From NCBI GenBank assembly GCA_937888485.1, contig CALAQQ010000040.1, positions 1 through 11,486 on the forward strand: 11,486 bases of DNA, written 5' to 3'. The translations under genes and the position numbers were made by a program. Origin of the DNA: an uncultured Clostridia bacterium. GTDB lineage: Bacteria > Bacillota > Clostridia > Oscillospirales > Acutalibacteraceae. The notes under the pieces were generated by a model. That model worked only from the letters and a program-made list of their open reading frames with translations. It did no database searches and was not told where the DNA came from. Below are positions 6,760 through 11,486 of the stretch, in pieces; positions within the stretch are counted from its first letter, which is position 1; each line of letters starts with the position of its first letter.

Positions 6760-7548
6760 ATGTCAGATAACATTATCAAAATTTTCTCCGCAATAATCCT
6801 TGCATTCGTAGTTTTTGTTAACACCATCGGTAACACCATCGGTATAGGCGATATTATTCCCACACAGCCCGAAGAAACCACTGCTTCAACTACTGAAAAA
6901 ACAGAAGAATTTGACGAAGCAGAAGCAGCTGAATTTCTTGCATTTCTTAATGCTGAAACTGCAAAAATCGCTGACGAAGGCAGCTACTATATTGAAAGAC
7001 GCGCATCTTATACCGAACCCATCAATGTAGGCGGTGCAACAGATACTCTTAACTCAATAATCAGCGCAATTGACAGCAATTCTAACCTTGATTCAATTGT
7101 CGGCGGTTATTTTGGTATAGGCACTAAAAGAATAGAAGTTCCCGATAACTATATCAGCAACAGTGATTATTTCCTTAAGGCAACCAATCTCCGTGTATCA
7201 GATCTTACCTCATTCAGTTGTGAAGACGGTGCTTATGAGTTCACCATTAAAAATGCAACTAACCCCAAGAAAAACGGAGTTACAGGTTTCTCAAATTTCA
7301 CAAATGATTTTATTACTGAAGAAGCAGCAAAAGAGGAAATTGCCGAAATAACAAATATTGTTACCATTACCGATTCAAATATTGAATATACCGACATCAA
7401 GGTTTCAGTTGAAGTTGAAGACGGCAAAATAACAGAAATGAGCTATTCCTATGATATGGATGTAGAAGTTACTCTTAATGCTCTTGTTAACATCAGAGGT
7501 ACAGGTGCAACCAGAACAACAGCAACATTCACAAATATTGAATATTAA
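6760..7548 (+). CDS. Exported or membrane-anchored protein of unknown function, 262 aa
   Basis: I do not recognise a family. Residues 8-31 (IFSAIILAFVVFVNTIGNTIGIG) are hydrophobic and act as a signal or anchor. There is no clear AxA site and no lipobox Cys, so the protein may remain tethered by its N-terminus. A Thr/Glu-rich linker (about 35-52, PEETTASTTEKTEE) follows, then an acidic domain of about 200 residues with predicted alternating beta strands. The final part (about 205-262) has the repeated strand pattern of clostridial surface proteins (YTDIKVSVEVEDGKITEMSY). The domain has a single Cys. The NTIG-NTIG repeat comes from a perfect 12-bp tandem duplication (6819-6830 and 6831-6842). 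The gene stands alone, between its own strong promoter and a terminator, which suggests appreciable independent expression. ATG 6760 has a good ribosome binding site. Confidence 0.8.
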   Translation: MSDNIIKIFSAIILAFVVFVNTIGNTIGIGDIIPTQPEETTASTTEKTEEFDEAEAAEFLAFLNAETAKIADEGSYYIERRASYTEPINVGGATDTLNSIISAIDSNSNLDSIVGGYFGIGTKRIEVPDNYISNSDYFLKATNLRVSDLTSFSCEDGAYEFTIKNATNPKKNGVTGFSNFTNDFITEEAAKEEIAEITNIVTITDSNIEYTDIKVSVEVEDGKITEMSYSYDMDVEVTLNALVNIRGTGATRTTATFTNIEY

Positions 7549-7556
7549 TCGTTATT

Positions 7557-7595
7557 TCCTCCGTATCTTTGCGATGCGGAGGATTTCTTTTTGTT
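7557..7595 (+). terminator. Rho-independent terminator after the 262-residue protein gene
   Basis: TCCTCCG (7557-7563) pairs with CGGAGGA (7577-7583). The stem extends inward through one G-U and three further pairs to a 5-base loop (7568-7572), and a T-rich tail runs from 7584 to 7595. It lies 8 bases after the stop codon and just before the aldolase promoter. Confidence 0.88.
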
Positions 7596-7606
7596 TCATT
7601 AAAATG

Positions 7607-7634
7607 TTGACATTCATTGATTTTTTGATATAAT
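7607..7634 (+). promoter_or_regulatory. Consensus sigma-A promoter of fba
   Basis: TTGACA (7607-7612) and TATAAT (7629-7634) both match consensus perfectly, with a 16-bp spacer. Transcription should start near 7641. This strength suits a highly expressed glycolytic gene. Confidence 0.88.
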
Positions 7635-7673
7635 ATATAAGGTTAGTTTAAATATTTTTCAGGAGTGATAAAA

Positions 7674-8609
7674 ATGGCATTAGTAACAACCAAGAAAATG
7701 TTTGAAGACGCTTATAAGGGCGGCTACGCTGTTGGCGCATTCAACGTAAACAACATGGAAATCATTCAGGGTATCGTTGAAGCAGGTAAAGCTCTCAATG
7801 CTCCTCTTATTCTTCAGGTTTCCAAGGGCGCAAGAGCTTATGCAAACCACACCTATCTTGTAAAGCTCGTTGAGGCTGCTGTTGAAACAACAGGTCTCCC
7901 CATCGCTCTTCACCTTGACCACGGCCCCGATTTCGAAACATGCAAGGCATGCATCGACGGCGGCTTCACATCAGTTATGATCGACGGTTCACACCTTCCC
8001 TACGAAGAGAACGTTGCTCTCACAAAGAAGGTTGTTGATTACGCACATGCACACGGCGTTGTTGTTGAAGGCGAACTCGGTCAGCTTGCAGGCATCGAAG
8101 ACGACGTTAATGTTTCAGCTGAAGACGCTTCCTACACAAACCCCGCTGAAGTTATCGATTTCGTAACAAGAACAGGCGTTGACTCACTTGCAATCGCTAT
8201 CGGCACAAGCCACGGCGCATTCAAGTTCAAGCCCGGCCAGGATCCCAAAATCCGCATCGATATCCTTGAAGAAATCGAAAAGAAGCTTCCCGGCTTCCCC
8301 ATCGTTCTTCACGGCGCATCATCAGTTATTCCTGAATTTGTTGACCAGATCAACGAATTCGGCGGTAAGATGGAAAATGCTATCGGTATCCCCGAAAGCG
8401 AGCTCCGCAAGGCTGCAGAACACGCAGTTTGCAAGATTAACATCGACTCCGACCTTCGTCTTGCAATGACAGCAGCTATCAGAAAGTATATGGCAGAGAA
8501 TCCCGGTCACTTTGACCCCAGACAGTATCTTGCTCCCGCTCGTACAGCTATCCAGGGCATGGTTGAGCATAAGATCAAGAACGTTCTCGGCTGCGACAAC
8601 AAAGCATAA
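7674..8609 (+). CDS. fba: Class II fructose-1,6-bisphosphate aldolase
   Basis: This zinc-dependent aldolase interconverts fructose 1,6-bisphosphate with dihydroxyacetone phosphate and glyceraldehyde 3-phosphate in glycolysis and gluconeogenesis. The 311-residue product shows the class II barrel motifs. These are YAVGAFNVNNME (18-29), HLDHG with the catalytic Asp D82 and metal ligand H83 (80-84), VEGELG (E132/E134), GTSHG (H180) and VLHGASS (H213), the last two His being the remaining metal and phosphate-site positions. I chose ATG 7674 (MALVTTKKMF) because CAGGAGTGA (7660-7668) is properly spaced; an in-frame GTG at 7665 lies inside that ribosome binding site. Codons ending in C (AAC, ATC, TTC, GAC) are much favoured compared with neighbours, as expected for high expression. 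It is monocistronic, with a consensus promoter and a strong terminator. Confidence 0.97.
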   Translation: MALVTTKKMFEDAYKGGYAVGAFNVNNMEIIQGIVEAGKALNAPLILQVSKGARAYANHTYLVKLVEAAVETTGLPIALHLDHGPDFETCKACIDGGFTSVMIDGSHLPYEENVALTKKVVDYAHAHGVVVEGELGQLAGIEDDVNVSAEDASYTNPAEVIDFVTRTGVDSLAIAIGTSHGAFKFKPGQDPKIRIDILEEIEKKLPGFPIVLHGASSVIPEFVDQINEFGGKMENAIGIPESELRKAAEHAVCKINIDSDLRLAMTAAIRKYMAENPGHFDPRQYLAPARTAIQGMVEHKIKNVLGCDNKA

Positions 8610-8617
8610 GAAAAATC

Positions 8618-8651
8618 AGCTCCCGAAAGAGTATTCTTTCGGGAGCTTTTT
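8618..8651 (+). terminator. Strong rho-independent terminator of fba
   Basis: A perfect 13-bp stem, AGCTCCCGAAAGA (8618-8630) with TCTTTCGGGAGCT (8635-8647), encloses a 4-base loop and is followed by TTTTT (8647-8651). An A run on the upstream side (8611-8615) means it could also act on transcripts coming from gdhA. Confidence 0.95.
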
Positions 8652-8663
8652 ATATCATAAATT

Positions 8664-8694
8664 GAAAACGGGTGGTATAAAACCACCCGTAAAT
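8664..8694 (-). terminator. Rho-independent terminator of gdhA (minus strand)
   Basis: A perfect 9-bp inverted repeat, ACGGGTGGT (8668-8676) with ACCACCCGT (8682-8690), has a 5-base loop. On the minus strand it follows the gdhA stop by about 12 bases and runs into a T-rich tail (the complement of 8664-8667). A weaker AAATTTT flank on the other side gives it some symmetry. Confidence 0.85.
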
Positions 8695-8702
8695 TTTATT
8701 TA

Positions 8703-10046
8703 TCAGATAATACCCTGAGCCATCATAGCATCTGCAACCTTGATGAAGCCTGCGATGTTTGCGCCTGCAACGAGGTCGTAGCCGAGACCGTACTGCTCTG
8801 CTGCTGCAGCGGAGTTATCATGGATGTTCTTCATGATCTGCTTGAGCTTTGCGTCAACCTCTTCTGCTGTCCAGCTGTATCTCATTGAGTTCTGGCTCAT
8901 TTCGAGAGCTGAAACAGCAACGCCGCCTGCGTTAACTGCCTTTGAAGGAGCAACTGCCTTGCAGTTTGCCTTAAGGTATGCAAGAGCTTCGTTTGTTGTG
9001 GGCATGTTAGCAACTTCGATGTAGTAGGGAACACCGTTTGCAACAAGCTTTTCAGCCTGAACCATGTCGATTTCATTCTGAGTTGCGCAAGGCATTGCAA
9101 CATCAACCTTAACGCCCCAGGGCTTTTCGCCTGCATGGAATTCTGCGCCGAACTTGTCTGCGTAATCCTGAACCTTATCTCTGCCTGATGCACGCATTTC
9201 AAGCATGAATTCAATCTTTTCGGGAGTGTTGATGCCGTCTGCATCGTAAACATAACCGTCGGGACCCGAGATTGTAACAACCTTGCCGCCGAGTTCCGTA
9301 ATCTTCTTTACTGCGCCCCATGCAACGTTGCCGAAGCCTGAAATTGCAAAGGTCTTGCCTTTGATTTCTTCTCCGAAATGCTTGAACATTTCAACTGCGT
9401 AGTATGTTGCGCCGAAGCCTGTTGCTTCGGGTCTGATGAGTGAACCGCCGTAGGGGATGCCCTTACCGGTGAGAACGCCGTTTTCAAATGCACCCTTGAT
9501 GCGTCTGTACTGACCGTAAAGGTAACCGATTTCTCTGCCGCCAACGCCGATATCGCCTGCGGGAACGTCAACATCGGGACCGATGTGTCTGTAAAGTTCT
9601 GTCATGAAAGCCTGGCAGAAACGAAGAATCTCAGCATCGCTCTTGCCTCTGGGGTCGAAGTCTGAACCGCCCTTTGCACCGCCGATGGGAAGACCAGTAA
9701 GGCTGTTTTTGAAGGTCTGTTCAAAGCCGAGGAACTTCATGATGCCGCTGTATACAGAGGGATGAAAACGGAGACCGCCCTTGTAAGGACCGATAGCGCC
9801 GTTGAACTGAACTCTGTAACCTGTGTTAACGTTAACCTTGCCGTTGTCGTCAACCCAGCTTACTCTGAAAGTAATCTGTCTTTCAGGCTCAGCCATTCTT
9901 TCAAGCAAAGCGTTTGCTTCATATTCGGGATGCTGTTCGATAACGGGAGCGATTGATTCAAAAACTTCTGTTACTGTCTGAACAAATTCGGGTTCGCTCG
10001 CATGCTTTTTTGCCACCTGTTCGATGACTCTTTCTACATAACTCAA
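8703..10046 (-). CDS. gdhA: NADP-type glutamate dehydrogenase
   Basis: This hexameric enzyme assimilates ammonium by reductive amination of 2-oxoglutarate to glutamate. It has 447 residues, typical of the small S50-I class. Substrate and catalytic motifs are PYKGGLRFHPSV (K89), KNSLTGLPIGGAKGG (catalytic K125) and VPAGDIGVGGREIGY (D165). The nucleotide-binding fold is marked by SGFGNVAWG (about 236-244). A Ser after the second strand (TISGPDGYVYD, S260), rather than an acidic residue, favours NADP(H). IEVANMPTT replaces the more common AEGANMPTT. I chose the TTG start at 10046-10044: AAGGAG lies 8 bases upstream on the minus strand, and the protein then begins MSYVERVIEQV, as homologues do. 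The in-frame GTG at 10055 overlaps that ribosome binding site. Codon use is strongly biased to C-ending codons, as in fba. The gene stands alone and converges on fba. Confidence 0.96.
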   Translation of the reverse strand: MSYVERVIEQVAKKHASEPEFVQTVTEVFESIAPVIEQHPEYEANALLERMAEPERQITFRVSWVDDNGKVNVNTGYRVQFNGAIGPYKGGLRFHPSVYSGIMKFLGFEQTFKNSLTGLPIGGAKGGSDFDPRGKSDAEILRFCQAFMTELYRHIGPDVDVPAGDIGVGGREIGYLYGQYRRIKGAFENGVLTGKGIPYGGSLIRPEATGFGATYYAVEMFKHFGEEIKGKTFAISGFGNVAWGAVKKITELGGKVVTISGPDGYVYDADGINTPEKIEFMLEMRASGRDKVQDYADKFGAEFHAGEKPWGVKVDVAMPCATQNEIDMVQAEKLVANGVPYYIEVANMPTTNEALAYLKANCKAVAPSKAVNAGGVAVSALEMSQNSMRYSWTAEEVDAKLKQIMKNIHDNSAAAAEQYGLGYDLVAGANIAGFIKVADAMMAQGII

Positions 10047-10123
10047 AAGAAACACTCCTTCTAAAAACTGCCGTAAACATGACAGCCTTCTATAAACAAA
10101 TTAATGCAGAATAAACTGCTTGC

Positions 10124-10150
10124 ATAATATTCTATACCTAACAAGGTCAA
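10124..10150 (-). promoter_or_regulatory. Candidate gdhA promoter (minus strand)
   Basis: Read on the minus strand, TTGACC (10150-10145) and TATTAT (10129-10124) are separated by 15 bp, a short spacer, so this is tentative. It would give a leader of about 70 bases before the TTG start. An alternative minus-strand -10-like TATTAT lies in the palindrome at 10207-10219. Confidence 0.45.
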
Positions 10151-10206
10151 AATGCAACAAAAAATATTGGAACTTTCATAAGTTTGTATAAAAAACCAAA
10201 AAACAA

Positions 10207-10219
10207 GGTATAATATACC
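10207..10219. repeat. Perfect 13-base palindrome containing -10-like boxes on both strands
   Basis: GGTATAATATACC has 6-base arms around a central A. It contains TATAAT on the plus strand (10209-10214) and TATTAT on the minus strand. It may be an operator or a second, possibly bidirectional, -10 element in the gdhA-rarA gap. A weak TTGTAT (10184-10189), 19 bases upstream, is the only plus-strand -35 candidate. Confidence 0.5.
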
Positions 10220-10223
10220 CCAT

Positions 10224-10296
10224 TTTTGCAACATACAGTCAATGAGCCTTCAAAATTCCTGCAAAAATCATGAGTTTTGCAAGTGATTATGCAAAA
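10224..10296. repeat. Cluster of four TTTTGCA/TGCAAAA repeats in the gdhA-rarA gap
   Basis: TTTTGCA occurs at 10224-10230. TGCAAAA (10260-10266), TTTTGCA (10275-10281) and TGCAAAA (10290-10296) then alternate in orientation, each separated from the next by exactly 8 bases. The middle copy can pair with either neighbour, giving two overlapping dyads with 7-bp arms. The cluster ends 17 bases before the candidate rarA -35 box. A regulator-binding array is a plausible reading; no regulator is identified. Confidence 0.6.
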
Positions 10297-10313
10297 TTAC
10301 ACCTTTTTGATAC

Positions 10314-10342
10314 TTGAATATACAATGAATATTTGCTATACT
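10314..10342 (+). promoter_or_regulatory. Candidate extended -10 promoter of rarA
   Basis: TTGAAT (10314-10319) and TATACT (10337-10342) are separated by 17 bp, with TG at 10334-10335 forming an extended -10. Transcription would start near 10349, leaving a leader of only about 25 bases before the rarA ATG at 10375. Confidence 0.65.
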
Positions 10343-10374
10343 TAACCAAACACCAATGAAAGGCAGGGCTTGAT

Positions 10375-11486
10375 ATGTCGGCACCGCTTGCGGACAGACT
10401 CCGTCCGAAAAAAATTGATGATATAATCGGTCAGCCGCACCTTCTCGGTGAGGGCAAGCCACTGCGCAATATTATACAGTCGGGCGAATTGCCGAATATG
10501 GTTTTTTACGGACCTCCGGGAGTCGGCAAAACAACCCTTGCGAGCATTATTGCCAAAACAACCGACCGTCATCTTGTAAAGCTTAACGGTACAACCGCAG
10601 GTACGGCTGATATCAAGGAGGTTGTTGCAAAGCTTGATACTTTTATTGCTCCCAACGGAATTTTGCTCTATCTTGACGAAATTCAGTATTTCAATAAAAA
10701 ACAGCAGCAGACTCTGCTTGAGTATATCGAAAACGGTGCAATTACTCTTATTGCATCAACAACTGAAAATCCATATTTTTATGTTTACAGCGCAATTCTC
10801 AGCCGTTCAACGGTATTTGAATTCAAGAGTGTAACACCTTCGGAAGCCGAAAAAGCGGTAAGACGTGCTTTTGACTTCATGTCGGAGGACAGAGAAGAAG
10901 AATATACCGTTGAAGACGGAGTGTACAGTCATATTGCAACGGCAAGTGCAGGTGATGTCAGAAAGGCGATTAACAGCGTTGAGCTTTGTGTTCTTTCGGC
11001 AAATTCTGACGGCGGTAAGAAGATTATCACTCTTGAAAGCGCAAAATCTCTCACGCAGAAGAGTGCGATGAGATATGATAAAGACGGCGATGAGCATTAC
11101 GATATAATTTCTGCTTATCAGAAATCAATGAGGGGTTCTGACCCTGATGCGGCGGTGCATTATCTTGCACGACTTCTTGAAGCGGGAGATTTACCTTCAG
11201 CGTGCAGAAGACTTCTTGTCTGTGCCTGCGAAGATGTCGGACTTGCTTATCCTCAGATAATTCCCATTGTCAAGGCGGCGGTTGATTCTGCGATGATGCT
11301 CGGTTTACCCGAAGCGAGAATTCCTCTTGCCGATGCGGTTATTCTTGTTGCAACAAGCCCGAAATCAAACAGTGCCTACGGTGCGATTAATTCGGCCATG
11401 TCGGATGTTTCGGCAGGAAGAACGGGACCCGTTCCCCGTCAGCTTCAGAATATGCATTATGACGGCGAGGATAATCCGAACAAGGG
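10375..11486 (+). CDS. rarA: RarA/MgsA replication-associated AAA+ ATPase, 3' end missing
   Basis: RarA is a clamp-loader-like AAA+ ATPase that acts at stalled replication forks and in recombination, together with single-strand-binding protein. About 370 codons are present of a family length of roughly 420-445; the frame is still open at the window end. Visible parts are PLADRLRPKKIDDIIGQPHLLGEGKPL (4-30), which is the family N-terminus. Walker A GPPGVGKTT (46-54), Walker B LYLDEIQYF (99-107), the sensor-1 segment IASTTENP (127-134) and the Arg-finger region ILSRS (141-145) follow. SAGDVRKAINSVE is the sensor-2 region, and the C-terminal oligomerisation domain includes KSMRGSDPDAAVHYLARLLEAG, ACEDVGLAYPQ and YGAINSAMSDV. 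ATG 10375 begins MSAPLADRLRP as homologues do, although the upstream AGGCAGGG is only a modest ribosome binding site. A five-codon reading frame (10356-10373) just upstream is probably chance. Confidence 0.95.
   Translation, partial: MSAPLADRLRPKKIDDIIGQPHLLGEGKPLRNIIQSGELPNMVFYGPPGVGKTTLASIIAKTTDRHLVKLNGTTAGTADIKEVVAKLDTFIAPNGILLYLDEIQYFNKKQQQTLLEYIENGAITLIASTTENPYFYVYSAILSRSTVFEFKSVTPSEAEKAVRRAFDFMSEDREEEYTVEDGVYSHIATASAGDVRKAINSVELCVLSANSDGGKKIITLESAKSLTQKSAMRYDKDGDEHYDIISAYQKSMRGSDPDAAVHYLARLLEAGDLPSACRRLLVCACEDVGLAYPQIIPIVKAAVDSAMMLGLPEARIPLADAVILVATSPKSNSAYGAINSAMSDVSAGRTGPVPRQLQNMHYDGEDNPNK

Larger units (their letters stand above)
10047..10374. other. Divergent intergenic region between gdhA and rarA
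   Basis: This is the only gene-free stretch over 300 bases. It is AT-rich and holds the gdhA ribosome binding site and candidate promoter, a weak hairpin with a T run in the gdhA leader (10063-10085, minus strand), the palindrome at 10207-10219, the repeat cluster at 10224-10296 and the rarA promoter. I see no convincing small protein gene, tRNA or named riboswitch in it. Confidence 0.8.

Noticed and set aside
8897..9574. Open frames of 88 and 127 codons within gdhA on the same strand but in another frame
   Set aside because: They are out-of-frame shadows produced by the biased codon use of gdhA; compositions are Ser/Thr/Gln-rich and no ribosome binding sites are seen.
10356..10373. Five-codon reading frame (MKGRA) just upstream of rarA as a leader peptide
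   Set aside because: It has no ribosome binding site and no regulatory codon pattern; chance is sufficient.

Overview
The window looks like a chromosomal segment from a Bacillota bacterium of class Clostridia, probably a gut Oscillospirales/Ruminococcaceae-type anaerobe. The reasons are AAGGAG-type ribosome binding sites, TTG starts next to ATG starts, sigma-A promoters set in AT-rich gaps, a DarA/PstA-type cyclic-di-AMP receptor, and an adjacent trmN6-rsmI pair as in other Bacillota. The genus is inferred only. I see no tRNA, rRNA, insertion sequence, phage gene or CRISPR array.

Layout. (1) 1-2176, plus strand: the 3' part of a TrmN6-like tRNA methyltransferase gene, rsmI (16S rRNA methyltransferase), and an unrecognised membrane-anchored 203-residue protein. 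They form one tight operon ending in a hairpin terminator. (2) 2265-6647, plus strand: a good promoter followed by four closely packed genes. These encode an ABC exporter with an unusual N-terminal extension (PH-like region plus zinc ribbon), a DUF1854 protein, the c-di-AMP receptor DarA, and a secreted calcineurin-like phosphoesterase. (3) 6684-7595, plus strand: a monocistronic gene for an exported or anchored 262-residue protein of unknown function, with an extended -10 promoter and its own terminator. (4) 7607-8651, plus strand: class II fructose-bisphosphate aldolase with a consensus promoter and a strong terminator. (5) 8664-10046, minus strand: NADP-type glutamate dehydrogenase, converging on the aldolase, with its own terminator. 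(6) 10047-10374: a 328-base divergent gap holding candidate promoters for both sides, a palindrome and a small array of TGCAAAA/TTTTGCA repeats. (7) 10375 to the window end, plus strand: rarA, cut by the window edge.

Most of the window is housekeeping: RNA modification, glycolysis, ammonium assimilation and replication-fork maintenance. The least ordinary part is the ABC transporter-DUF1854-DarA-phosphoesterase operon. Its gene order suggests, without proving, that a multidrug/lipid-type exporter and its DUF1854 partner work in the same physiological context as c-di-AMP signalling. Other second-look items are an Asn in place of the usual catalytic His of the phosphoesterase, the regular repeat array between gdhA and rarA, and two uncharacterised membrane or surface proteins.
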